From Ophiothrix spiculata (lineage: Eukaryota; Echinodermata; Ophiuroidea; Amphilepidida; Ophiotrichidae), in assembly GCA_000969725.1 (NCBI GenBank), contig JXSR01S019577.1: 31,604 bases of DNA; one strand, written 5' to 3'. The notes under the pieces are model-generated. The model was not told the origin of the DNA, ran no database searches, and saw only the letters and a program-made list of their open reading frames with translations. Both the position numbers and the translations under genes were made by a program. This document shows, in pieces, positions 21,232 through 30,858 of the stretch. Each line of letters opens with the position of its first letter. Position 1 is the stretch's first letter.

Positions 21232-21599
21232 GTAAAGCTATAGGCTAATGGAAAAATGTTAGAATACTAAAGAAATGCAATGTCAGAGATAAAGATGCTA
21301 ATCAAATAAATTTCAGCTTTAAATTGGTATGTTCTTTGTGAGGTACAACAAAACAAAAATTACGCTAACTTGACATGATAATCGGTTGTTCGCCTTATAG
21401 CCTGAATTTTAAAAATAAAACTTTCTCATAAAATGGGCTTCAGAAATCGCTCCACACTGATTTGATGTGTTCTATATTGATACGTGCCAAAACAAAACAC
21501 TTTTTTTTTCCAACTAGCTCCAACTTGCACAAGGGAAAAAATCAACAAAATGACTAAATCGTGTACACAGTACTCCGGCAATGGATTGATAATTTGACC

Positions 21600-21780
21600 G
21601 AGAATGCACCTATGGAGCCAGTCAAGCATTGTTCTTTGCTTACGCACAATTTGGCAGAAAAATATAAGATGCATATTGCGTTGTAGTCAAGTAATAGTAG
21701 CATGTGGCGGAACGCAGATCGGGGCCACTACACACTTGCGCAGCGTCTGTCCAGGCATAATATCAGCGTGGTGCAATCCC
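21600..21780. other. CpG-richer patch of unknown role
   Basis: A stretch with repeated CpG (for example GGCGGAACGCAGATCGGGG and TTGCGCAGCGTC) between AT-rich flanks. Open frames overlap it on both strands (82 codons minus, 61 and 63 codons plus). None is bounded by good splice sites or recognisable. It could be a regulatory island, an exon I cannot delimit, or a decayed repeat. Confidence 0.25.
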
Positions 21781-22037
21781 CTAACTTAGCTAAATTTTTT
21801 GGGTGCAAATTGTCTCGTTGCCTATCTGTACTTTTTTTAATCTATGGTGTGCACAATTATATTTTTTCACTAAAGTCTATTCAGAACTATTAACATTCTT
21901 TGTATAATTTTATTACAAAATTGGAGTTCAGTTCTCTAGGAATAATTCAACATATCCAGATAATCAAATTTGTTTACAACCCAAACAGAAGAAATCTTAC
22001 AAGGCCAGTACACATTTAGTAGCATTAAATTACTAGT

Positions 22038-23423
22038 CATGACAAACAAAATACAAGATATACCACATTAAAATTCATTACCGCTGTGATTGATACTCAT
22101 AAAAGAACTGAAGCACCTGTTAGAATTTCTGAGATAAAATGATTTATTTTTAGCTTATATTGCTGCAAAGCATAATATAGATGCACAAACACACACAGCA
22201 TTTTTATAAGTCTTTGATTATTTTACGGTTATGTGTAAGTAGCCTTACAGCAGCAATTTAACAAATTGTCAATTACTTTGATCATATATATGCCTGTTTA
22301 ATATAACTCCTAGGAAGAAATTCCATTCTATTAATTTGCCACTTATCTTAACAAAATATGCAAAAGCGAAGGAAATTGATTTTCACAAATTGTGGAATTT
22401 GTAAATTTATCCTTAAGCACAGCAATCAATGTTTGTAATAATTTGATTGCTAAGAATCCTGCGGGGTTCATCAACCCGTAATAATTCAAGGTTAATATTC
22501 TTCTCGTAAGTTGATGGTATGCATCAAGCTGCATGCATAAAAATGCACAAAAACCAAGATTTTTTCTCTGACAGTTCTATAGGTTGCTGCAACGGGGACA
22601 GCTTGCTAGTCCTACAACTCGCTAGTCCGAAAGCTCGCTAGTCCGAATTTTAATTTAGGCTTGCCAGTTTGAAAAATGAAAAAGGCTTGCTAGTCCGAAT
22701 GTTAAAAACGGCTCGCCTGAGTCCGAATTGTAATAACAGCTCGCTAGTACGAATTTCAAAATAGGCACGCTAGTCCGAATTTTAAAAACAGCTCGCTAGT
22801 CCGAATATGACAAAATGTGTGCATATTTCTATTACAGTTTTTCAAAATTCTGACTAGCAAGCTGTTTTCAAAATTCGGACTAGCCAGCCTATTTCAGAAT
22901 TCGGACTAGAGAGCCTATTTTGAAATTCGGACTAGCGAGCCTATTTTGAAATTCGGACTAGCTAGCTGTTATTTAAATTCGGACTGGCGAGCCGTTTTTA
23001 ATATCCGGACCAGCGAGTTGCTTTTTAAATTCGGACTGAAGAGCCTATTTTCATATTCGGACTAGCGAACCTTCGGACTAGCGAGTTGTTTTTTCGGACT
23101 AGCGAGCCTTTTTCAAGGTTATATTTTCCCCATTGAATAACGTTTCGGACTAGCAAGCCTTCGGACAAGTGAGACGTCGGACTGGCGAGCGGATTCCGCT
23201 GCAACAGCACTGCGGCTGAAAGTACATACTATGTAAATACATGAAATGTTGCATTCGCAATCGATATGAATATATTCATGTGTTAATACCCATCTCAATG
23301 AAATCCACTTTGAATATTCTTGTTATTTGATGAGCTTGTTTATTTCATTTGTTAAAGTAAAATTCAGCCTCTAAATTTGATATGGAAACATTTTTATTTC
23401 ACTTTGGGGGATAAATTACTCCT
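22038..23423. repeat. Tandem array unit 1 (about 0.76 kb plus fold-back insertion)
   Basis: First of five diverged units. Shared landmarks in order: GACAAAC, ATTAAAATTCATTAC, AGCACCTGTTAGAATTT, ATAATATAGATGCACAAAC (anchor base at 22181), ACAGCAGCAATTTAACAAAT, AAATTGATTTTCACAAATTG, TTTATCCTTAAGCA, TTTGTAATAATTTGAT, a GGGTTCATCAACCC hairpin, and GACAGTTCTATAGGTTG. The unit is then broken by the fold-back element and appears to resume after 23215 (GCCTCTAAATTTGAT near 23366, as in unit 4). Confidence 0.75.
22587..23206. mobile_element. Fold-back element with arms made of subrepeats
   Basis: The left arm (about 22600-22806) is a series of GCTCGCTAGTCCGAA repeats spaced by short AT-rich linkers. 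After a loop of about 40 bp the right arm (about 22850-23190) repeats the inverse, TTCGGACTAGCGAGC, some fourteen times with linkers such as CTATTTTGAAA. The outermost ends (TGCAACGGGGACAGC and the inverse of GGATTCCGCTGCA) are imperfect inverted copies. Inverted arms built from short direct repeats are the hallmark of fold-back elements such as Drosophila FB and sea urchin TU. No transposase is present. The minus frame at 23025-23210 merely reads through the repeats. Confidence 0.85.
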
Positions 23424-24663
23424 CATGGGACACAAGATATACTGTATATATTTTTACCAAAAACTCTTATTTTGACGCTTTCATGGCAAAATGTCAAAGT
23501 TATGATGAAAGCAAAAAATTGTGGGATCCAGTCCTAGACATTCCTGAGATAAAAGTATTCATACTCAGTTTGTTTTGCTTCAAATCAAAATATAGATGCA
23601 CAAACATGCAAACAGCATTTCAAGACTTGATTATTTTACATTAATTTGTAAGCACCCTTATAGCAACAGTCTAACAGTAACAAATTGTCAATTACGGTGA
23701 AAAAAATATGCCTATTCCAGATCTATATCTATACTAAATTGATTTGCTGTATTTACTAACAAAATATGCAAAAATAAATACCATTGATTTTCCAATATTG
23801 TGGAAAGTGTTAATTTATCCTTAAGCATAGAAAATAGCATTTGTAATAATTAGGTAGATAACAATCCTGTATGATCTATCAACCCTTAATAATTCAAGGT
23901 TAATTTTCTTCTTTGTGACCTTCCATCCCGTATGAGCAGTAAATGCCAGAAACTTCATTTTGCACTACAGGTGAAAATACATGTCAAGGTCATTTTGCCG
24001 AAATTGATTTTTTGACAGATTCACAATCCTAGTGCTTACTACAAAATACCAGCAAAGTTTTATTTCAAGAAAATAATAAGAATTGTGAAATAAATTTGCA
24101 TATTCTTAAGACGATCAACAGAAAATATAGGGCTTACTTATCTTTGAACGCGTTTATCTCAGTTATACGTTTTACTCCCTGACAACCTTTGACGGACCAT
24201 AACTTGACTTCTGGAAAACATGTGAAGTTCATTAAGGTGTCATTTTAATCATTAAAGCATGGTCTTTGCAAATAATTCAAAAGGTGAAAATGACAAGAGC
24301 TGGCATTTACTGCTGTTTTGGGCTGGTCGGTCACAAATATTGATACCTTGCATCAAAACTAAGCTGTTTTCTCAGATGCTCTTCAGGTGGCCAAAACATC
24401 ACTTCTGCTACAAGTGATAATAAATACAAAACATTACAATATTACAACAGTTATGAAAAGTGATGAGGAAAAGTCTTGCAAACGTATTACAATTTAAAAT
24501 TGATTTTGATCAGAAAGCAAGATTATTTAAATATATGAGTACAGCTGGCAGCTATAACGCATCTTGCGAATATGTTTCTTTTTAAAAAGTTTGAATTATT
24601 TTGGATTTGACTCTCCCTCAAATATGTTACAGAAATTTTTTGCCTATGCCATAAATTACAAGC
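23424..24663. repeat. Tandem array unit 2 (about 0.82 kb plus MITE)
   Basis: Second unit, anchor at 23596 (TATAGATGCACAAACATG). The start is diverged (ACAAGATATACTG near 23431). It keeps AGCAACAGTCTAACAGTAAC, ATTGATTTTCC, TTTATCCTTAAGCATAG, TTTGTAATAATTAG and TAATAATTCAAGGTTAAT, but the small hairpin is degraded. The MITE at 23914-24335 interrupts it; the unit resumes with ATCAAAACTAAGCTGTTTTC. Confidence 0.75.
23914..24335 (-). mobile_element. MITE, 422 bp, TGTGACCKTCCA ends (inverted copy)
   Basis: The left end is TGTGACCTTCCATCCCGTAT then GAGCAGTAAATGCCA; the right end is the inverse of TGTGACCGACCAGCCCAAAA then CAGCAGTAAATGCCA. The interior is the reverse complement of 26061-26483 over its whole length, with high similarity by eye (for example AAGCACTAGGATTGTGAATC in one orientation). 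Non-coding. Confidence 0.9.
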
Positions 24664-25195
24664 CATATGACAAAACAAGAAATTAATTAAATCCACTACT
24701 CCTCTGATTGAAACTCAACATGGAACTTAAGCACCTGTTAGAATTTCAAAGATGAAATGATTTATTTTTAGCTTATATTGCTGCAAAGCATAATATAGAT
24801 GCACAAACATGCACCCACCATTCAGAGTCTTGATTATATCAAAGACTTGATTATTTTATGTTAGCCTTACAGCAGCAATTTAACAAATTGCCAATTACTG
24901 TGATCAAATATTCCTGTTTAATATAACTCTTAGAAAGTAATTCCATTCTATTAATTTGCCATTTAATTAACAAAATATGCAAAAGCGAAGGAAATTGATT
25001 TTCACAAATTGTGGAATGTGTTCATTTATCCTTTAGCATTGCAATTAGTGTTTGTAATAATTTGATAGCTAACAATCCTGCGGGCTTCATCAGCCCGTAA
25101 TAATTCAAGGTTAATTTTCTTCTCTGAAGTTACTACTTTGTATCAAAACTAAGCTGTTTCCTCAGATGTTCTTTTGGTTGACAGAACATCACTTA

Positions 25196-25290
25196 TAATA
25201 GATTTAAATATAAATGAATAGCATTACAATGTTGCAAAACAGTTGTGCAAAGTGAAAAATAAATGTCTTGAAAACATATTTCATACCAGT
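25196..25290. repeat. 95-bp direct repeat, left copy
   Basis: Identical by eye to 25733-25827 (offset 537). It begins TAATAGATTTAAATATAAAT and ends ACATATTTCATACCAGT. It lies immediately left of the TA and terminal repeat of the inserted element. Confidence 0.9.
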
Positions 25291-25294
25291 AATA

Positions 25295-25733
25295 CACTGC
25301 CGCTCTAAAGTATTTCCGCACAAAACCTTTATTCAGCCATATCTTAAAAGGCGTTTATCTGATTTTCATCATTTTTCGACAGAGTCTATATTTAATAATT
25401 ATCGAAGTAACTTTTCCCGAATTGCATTCATTGCATTTGAAAATATGGCATCTAATGCATATTACTACTTTTGACTGAACATAAAAACTTTGAGTTCATA
25501 TACTTTCTGGCATTTAATTGTTTTAAAACTTGAAAATATTCTATCCTGTTACAGGTAATAATGAGGTTATGAAAAATTGATTAGTTACATATTAATGAGA
25601 TTTGTACTTGCGGTGTATTTGTACATAGTCCATGAAATCAGCCATTTTTATAGCAAAGGAAGATCAAATATTAAAAGAAACATTGATTTATTCATATAGA
25701 ATAGATAAGTTACCTATACTAGTATGAATCTTT
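25295..25733 (+). mobile_element. MITE lacking its right end, about 439 bp
   Basis: Starts after TA with CACTGCCGCTCTAAAGTATT and continues TCCGCACAAAACC. It is colinear, in reverse complement, with the complete element at 27444-27962, with many long identical stretches (for example GAGGTTATGAAAAATTGATT). It stops at GAATCTTT, where the complete copy has about 75 more bases including the terminal repeat. A 68-codon frame inside is not a gene. Confidence 0.9.
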
Positions 25734-25827
25734 AATAGATTTAAATATAAATGAATAGCATTACAATGTTGCAAAACAGTTGTGCAAAGTGAAAAATAAA
25801 TGTCTTGAAAACATATTTCATACCAGT
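25733..25827. repeat. 95-bp direct repeat, right copy
   Basis: Exact second copy of 25196-25290, directly abutting the broken end of the element. The array continues after it with CATATGACAAAC, the normal start of the next unit. Confidence 0.9.
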
Positions 25828-27052
25828 CATATGACAAACGAGATATACTGCATTAAAATCCATTACTGTTTTGATTTATACTCATCGTGGAACTCAAACA
25901 ATCTGTTAAAAGTACTTAGTTGAAATAACTTATTTTAGCTTTCACTGCTTCAAAGGATGATATAGATGCACAAACATTTATTTAGGATATAAAATCTTGA
26001 CTATTTTACTTTTATGTATTAAAGTAGCCTTCTACATGTACAGTCAACTACTGTGAACTATGTGACTGTCCATCCCAAAACAGCAGTAAATGCCACCTCT
26101 GGTCATGTTCACTTTTTTAATTATTTGCAAAGACCATGCTTTGAGAATTAAAATGACACCTTAATGAACTTCACACGATTTCTAGAAGTCAAGTTATGGT
26201 CTGTCAAACGTTGTCAGGGAGTAAACTTATAATTGAGATAAACGTGTTCAAAGATCAGTAAGCCCTACATTTTATGTTGATCGTCTTAAAAATATGCAGA
26301 TTTATTTCACATTTCCTATCATTTTCTTGAAATGAAACTTTGCTGGTATTTTGTAGTAAGCACTAGGATTGTGAATCTGCTAAAAAATCAATTTCGGAAA
26401 ATTAAGACCTTGACATGTATTTTCACCTGTAGCGGAAAATGAAGTTTCTGGCATTTACTGCTAATACGGGCTGGACGGACACATATGCCAGTTTCGTACA
26501 ACTCTTTAGAGAAGAAATCTAATTCCATCTCTTTGCCATCTATCTTAACAACAAATCCAAAATGAAGGAATTGTTTTTCGCAAATTGTACAGTGTAAATT
26601 TATTCTTAAGCATAGAAAATAGTGTTTGTAATAATTTGATAGCTAACAAACCTGCAGGGTTCATCAACACTTAATAATGCAAGGTTATTTTTTCACACAA
26701 GTCAATAATTTGCTTCAAGACTATTATTTTCTCAGACAGTTCTTTAGGTTGAAAAAAAATAACTTCTTTTAAAAGTAAGTACAAATGAATTGATTTAACA
26801 TTACATTATTTTAATACGGTTGTGCAAAGTGCAGAATAAATGTCTTGACAACATATTTCAATTTAAAAACATAGCCTCTAAATTTGATCAAAAGCAAGAT
26901 TATTAAAGATAAATTCCAGCTAATAGCAATTCAACATGTTTGAAAGAATCCTGTCATATTTTTCTTTCAGGGGTTTGAATTATGTAAAACAAACACGCTG
27001 GTTTTGACTCTGCGCAAAGTAGCTGTTATGCAAAGTTTTGCTCAAACCAAAA
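25828..27052. repeat. Tandem array unit 4 (about 0.80 kb plus MITE)
   Basis: Fourth unit, anchor at 25966 (TATAGATGCACAAACAT). The MITE at 26061-26483 is inserted where other units read CTGTGATTAAATATGCCAG. The unit resumes with TGCCAGTTTCGTACAACTCT. It keeps TTTGTAATAATTTGATAGCT and a weakened hairpin (GGGTTCATCAACAC). Confidence 0.8.
26061..26483 (+). mobile_element. MITE, 423 bp, TGTGACYGTCCA ends
   Basis: The left end is TGTGACTGTCCATCCCAAAA then CAGCAGTAAATGCCA; the right end is the inverse of TGTGTCCGTCCAGCCCGTAT then TAGCAGTAAATGCCA. TA on both sides (26059-26060 and 26484-26485) fits a duplicated TA target, as in Tc1/mariner-type elements. It is full length and in opposite orientation to the copy at 23914-24335. 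The fragment at 6900-7125 belongs to the same family. Confidence 0.92.
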
Positions 27053-28200
27053 ACTATGTGATAAATAAGATACACTGCATTAAAATCCATTCCTGCTCAG
27101 ATTGATACTTATCATAGAACTCTAGCACCTGTTAGAATTCTGTGGATAAAATTACTTATTTTTAGCTTGAATGGCTTCAAAGCATAATATAGATGCACAA
27201 ACATGCACCCGGCATTTAAAGTCTTGATTATAACAAGTTTATATAAGTAACCTAACAGCAACAATTTAACAAATTGCCAATTACTGTGATTAAATATGCC
27301 AGTTTCATACAACTCTTAGAGAAGATATTTCATTCTATTAATTTGCCATTTATCTTGAAAAAATATGCAATTATCAAAGAAATTGATTAAAATTGTACAA
27401 AGTGTTAATTTATCCTTAAGCATAGCAATTAATGTTTGTAATACACACCCGCTCTAAAGTATTTCCGCACAATTAAAAACGTCCAAAAACCTCCTTTTTA
27501 TATATACCTAGAATCATCAAAGATTCGTAGTAGTATAGGTAACTTATCTATTCAATATGAATAAATCAATGTTTCTTTTAATATTTGATCTTCCATTGCT
27601 TTAAAAATGGCTGATTTCATGGACCATATACAAATACACCACAAGTACAAATCTCATTACTATGTAACTAATCAATTTTTCATAACCTCATTATTACCTT
27701 GTAACAGAACAGTATATTTTCAGGTTGTAAGTTTTAAAACAAATGCGCAGAAATACATATAAACTCAAATTTTTATGTTCCGACGAAAGTAGTAATATAC
27801 ATTACATGCCATTTTTTCAAATGCAATGAATGCGATTCCAGAATTGTTACTTTGATAATTATACAATATAAACTCTGTCAAAAAATGATGGAAATCGGAT
27901 AAATGCCTTTTGAGATATGGCTGAATAAAGGTTTTGTGCGGAAATACTTTAGAACGGAAGTGTAATTTGATAGCTTAAAATCCTGAGGGGTTCATCAACC
28001 CGTAATAATTGAAGGTTATTTTCCTCTCATAAGTTGATACTTTGATTAAAATAAGGTTAATTTTTTCTGAGACAGCTCTTTAGGTTGCTTAGACTTCACT
28101 TATGCTAAATGTAAAATTAAATGACTTAATTTGTAAGACAGTGCAAATCAAGGGATAAAGTCCGTGAAAACATATTGTAGTTGAAGACATTGAAATTTTT
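27053..28200. repeat. Tandem array unit 5 (with MITE); right end approximate
   Basis: Fifth unit, anchor at 27193 (ATAATATAGATGCACAAACA). It is interrupted after TTTGTAATA by the element at 27444-27962 and resumes with ATTTGATAGCTTAAAATCCT, the hairpin GGGTTCATCAACCC and GACAGCTCTTTAGGTTG. Similarity to the other units fades near 28200. The minus frame at 27112-27312 is a chance frame. Confidence 0.75.
27444..27962 (-). mobile_element. MITE, 519 bp, CACWYCCGYTCTAAAGTATT ends
   Basis: The left end is CACACCCGCTCTAAAGTATT then TCCGCAC; the right end is the inverse of CACTTCCGTTCTAAAGTATT then TCCGCAC. TA flanks (27442-27443 and 27963-27964) fit a TA target duplication. This is the complete reference for the truncated copy at 25295. 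The interior has no coding capacity. Confidence 0.92.
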
Positions 28201-28330
28201 TTGGGAAAAAATAGTTCATGTTCTTTGATAAAATGCCTATTTCATTAAATAAAATTTGGTTTTTACCTTGACCTAAACTATTTACTTACTGAAATATACA
28301 TTTGAAATACAATTTATAAGGATTATCTTG

Positions 28331-28530
28331 AAAGGAAGGTGTATACAAGTATTGGCTCTTCCTGATGGTTATCATAAAAACTATTGCTTCAAAATGATAT
28401 TGAGATTAAAAAGTTTCTTAAAAGGGAGGTTAAAATATCATACAAGTATTGACTGTTCTTGAGGGCTATCATAAAAACTATTGGCTCAATGTGATCTTGA
28501 GGTTAAATAGGTTTTCGTTGGACTGGAGGT
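28331..28530. repeat. Imperfect tandem repeat, about 98-bp unit, two copies
   Basis: TACAAGTATTG at 28343 and 28441 begins two units that share TATCATAAAAACTATTG, a TGAT(A/C)TTGAG(A/G)TTAAA stretch and (G)GGAGG. A partial third start, TATACAAATATTGACTG, lies near 28656. No gene is visible between 28200 and 28810. Confidence 0.65.
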
Positions 28531-28810
28531 CAAGGAAAATACCATTTAGTCTCAAGATCACTGAGAGGAAATGGTTTTTACTATTGTCAGAATGAAAATG
28601 AAAAGCAACCAATTATTTGTTTTATATACCAAAATAGTTCAGAGCAGGTGATAGTATACAAATATTGACTGTTTGAAATCATACCAATGGGTATATATAT
28701 CTTGCTATAATTTCCTTTAAACAAGATGGAGGTACAGAGTCTTGAATCAAAACAAATGAATCCTACACTGAATGACCATTGTGAAAGTGAAAAATATAGG
28801 TAAAGCAATA

Positions 28811-29034
28811 TACTGTATAGCAGAATATTTTCGCGGGATTAATTTTTCGCGATTTAACCAGTTTTGACTACTTCAGTGGGTTTTAAATTCGCGTTTTCAA
28901 GTTTATACATATTGAGGTCAATGTCAAAACATTATTTTCGCGAGGTTTAAAATTCGTGGTTGACTGATTAATCGCGAAAAGCGCGAAAATTAAACCCCCG
29001 GCGAAAATTTCCTGCTATACAGTACTCTAAAGTG
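28811..29034. mobile_element. MITE with TACTGTATAGCAG ends and TTTTCGCG-rich interior, 224 bp
   Basis: Left TACTGTATAGCAGAATATTT then TCGCGGG; right (reverse complement) TACTGTATAGCAGGAAATTT then TCGCCGG. The interior repeats TTTTCGCG, AATTCGCG and GCGAAAA(T)TTAA in both orientations, so the element is largely self-complementary and far richer in CpG than its surroundings. Similar elements are familiar from marine invertebrates, from memory only. Confidence 0.9.
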
Positions 29035-29108
29035 TAAAACTAAAGCACCAAGTCACCAATGATTTATGATTGATTTAGCTTACTGGATTTGTTTTTGGTA
29101 GATCTATA

Positions 29109-29474
29109 TTAAAGGTGCAATTCAGGATTTTGATGTGACAAAAACCTCGCCTGTTTTCTAGCTATATAATAAGAAGAGTACATTATGAATATATACTGAA
29201 AATTTCACTTGATTCCGACCTTCCGTTTCCAAGTTACAAGCTTTTCAGCATTTTGAACATCCCCATAGACTACTGTGTTGTAATTACTGTCGGGGCCCCG
29301 ACAATAATTAGAAAATGACACATTTTCTCGATTTTCTCAAAAATGCAAGCACGTATGAAAGAATGGTTTGGGGATCGTAACATATACCAGATGAGGATTC
29401 TTATAAGCCAAAAAACTCAAGTTTGATAGAGGTGACCTTGAGGGTGAAAAGTGAATCATGAATTGCCCCTTTAA
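29109..29474. mobile_element. MITE, 366 bp, TTAAAGGKGCAATTCA ends
   Basis: Left TTAAAGGTGCAATTCAGGAT, right (reverse complement) TTAAAGGGGCAATTCATGAT. The flanking TA on each side fits a TA target. The centre contains CTGTCGGGGCCCCGACA, a perfect palindrome with one extra C at its left edge. The right part recurs at 1-133. Confidence 0.9.
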
Positions 29475-29502
29475 TACCCTCCAAATGATTTGGCCTAAAT
29501 AG

Positions 29503-29640
29503 GCTTTCACTGTTATGGCGTTCGATCGAGTATGGCACGATGGTCTCCGATTTTACAGTGATACTTCATTATGGTGTACCTCAAAAACTGATCAACATCA
29601 TCAGAGATCTCTATACCAAGGCTAAAAGCTATATATCAGA
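29503..29640 (+). pseudogene. Non-LTR retrotransposon reverse transcriptase fragment, frameshifted
   Basis: One frame reads AFTVMAFDRVWHDGL from 29503. The neighbouring frame then reads HYGVPQKLINIIRDLYTKAK to about 29630. These match the order and spacing of the conserved block of LINE reverse transcriptases (typically xDFxKAFDxVWHxxL, then YGxPxKxxxxIxxLYxxxK). The switch of frame falls near 29565-29575. Only about 45 codons survive; the catalytic FADD-type motif is absent. It directly follows the MITE ending at 29474. Confidence 0.8.
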
Positions 29641-30412
29641 CCTAAATTTCTTAAAACTATTGACTCAGCCCAAGTCAACTCGACCCCATAACCATTTTGA
29701 CCCAATTTAACCTTGTCCAATCTCAATATGATATTGAGGGGGTGGCTAATTGAGCCTAGATCATTTTAAAGAGACTTTTTTTCTTTGAAAATGTAAAACA
29801 AATATGCCTCAAACAAGATTCCTGCCATAACAACTGAGTTCAAAAGTGATAAAATGCTCCAAAACTCAATTTGTACGTATTGGGCCGAGGTGTGCAAATC
29901 TGCCACAATAAAACCCGAAAAATTATTAAGTTTTTGAAATTTTTAAAATTTCAGGATCCCAAATTTAATTCCACATGTATTAGTATAGGAAAACACAAAT
30001 GTGCTTTTTCATCCATTTACCTGTGACAAAACAATTTTTTGACAAAATACATTTGAAAATGCTTTAAAGATAGTCACATTCTTTCAGTTTAGGGTGTATT
30101 TACTCAAAGCCATTTCTGATCAAAATCTTTTAGTGTTGCTTTAATTTAATTAAGCATCAATTAATCCTGCAGAAAAATATCCTACACAATATTGTATTAT
30201 TCTTAACTTATTCTTACATAAAGCACACCAGGAGGTTCATTCACTGTAAAGGTAACCACCTCAAAAAGGTTGTCCTATGAATATGCATGCGCACTTAATA
30301 CCTGTCATAAACTGTAAGAATCATAATATGAAGGTCCAAATGTGTCGCCGGCAGCGATGATAAACAACTGAAGAGTTTATTCCCATAATGTAAATAACTA
30401 TTGGTTGTCCTT
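29641..30412. other. No gene or clear repeat seen
   Basis: AT-rich. No further reverse-transcriptase motif could be read in any frame, and no inverted repeat stands out. Confidence 0.45.
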
Positions 30413-30553
30413 TGCATAATAGTTGCTGGGGATTTGTGCAGGTTTCCTGATGATTAGGTCACATAATAGTTGCTGGGGATTTGTACAGGTTTCCTAATGC
30501 TTAGGTCACATAATAGTTGCTGGGGATTTGTGCAGGTTTCCTGATGCTTAGGC
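30413..30553. repeat. Tandem repeat, 47-bp unit, three copies
   Basis: CATAATAGTTGCTGGGGATT followed by TGTRCAGGTTTCCTRATGMT and TAGGT is repeated at exactly 47-bp spacing with only a few changes. The third unit stops at CTTAGG, exactly where the next element begins. GGTCACATA, which opens the next unit, reappears just after that element (30847-30854). Confidence 0.92.
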
Positions 30554-30844
30554 CTAAAAAAAATTGGCAACCCTATTTTTACCGCCGACCCTAAATATTT
30601 CTATTTTTTTGAGCATGGTAAAAATCTCCAAATCCCAAATTTGATGGGAATCGATTCATGGGGCCCAAGATATCATGGCTTGCAGGACATTCAAAATGAC
30701 AAATAAAAGATGTGTTACAGAAAAAAGTGAAGATGTTGTTGTATATGTGTCGTATATATTGTGTATGTGAAACATAGACTATTAAATTTAAAAAAAAATC
30801 TGACCTTTTATTTTTCGCCAATCAGATAATTACTTTTTAGGCCT
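30550..30844. mobile_element. MITE, about 295 bp, AGGCCTAAAAA ends, inserted in the 47-bp array
   Basis: Left AGGCCTAAAAAAAATTGGC, right (reverse complement) AAGGCCTAAAAAGTAATTAT then CTGATTGGCG. The interior has GCATGGTAAAAATCTCCAAA and CCGACCCTAAATATT, the inverse of phrases in the element at 9778-9959. A 76-codon minus frame here is not a gene. Confidence 0.8.
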
Positions 30845-30858
30845 TGGGTCACATATAC

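Larger units (their letters stand above)
24664..25827. repeat. Tandem array unit 3 (with truncated element and 95-bp duplication)
   Basis: Third unit, anchor at 24799 (ATAATATAGATGCACAAACA). It retains the full landmark series, including a variant hairpin CGGGCTTCATCAGCCCG at 25081-25097. After ACAGAACATCACTT it contains the 95-bp segment 25196-25290, then the inserted element 25295-25733, then a second copy of the 95-bp segment. Confidence 0.8.

Noticed and set aside
23025..23210. Minus-strand frame with repeated SLVR residues
   Set aside because: It reads through the subrepeats of the fold-back arm; there is no coding evidence.
22038..28200. Regularly spaced repeats considered as a CRISPR-like array
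   Set aside because: Units are about 0.78 kb, diverged and interrupted by transposons, and the DNA is clearly animal-like.
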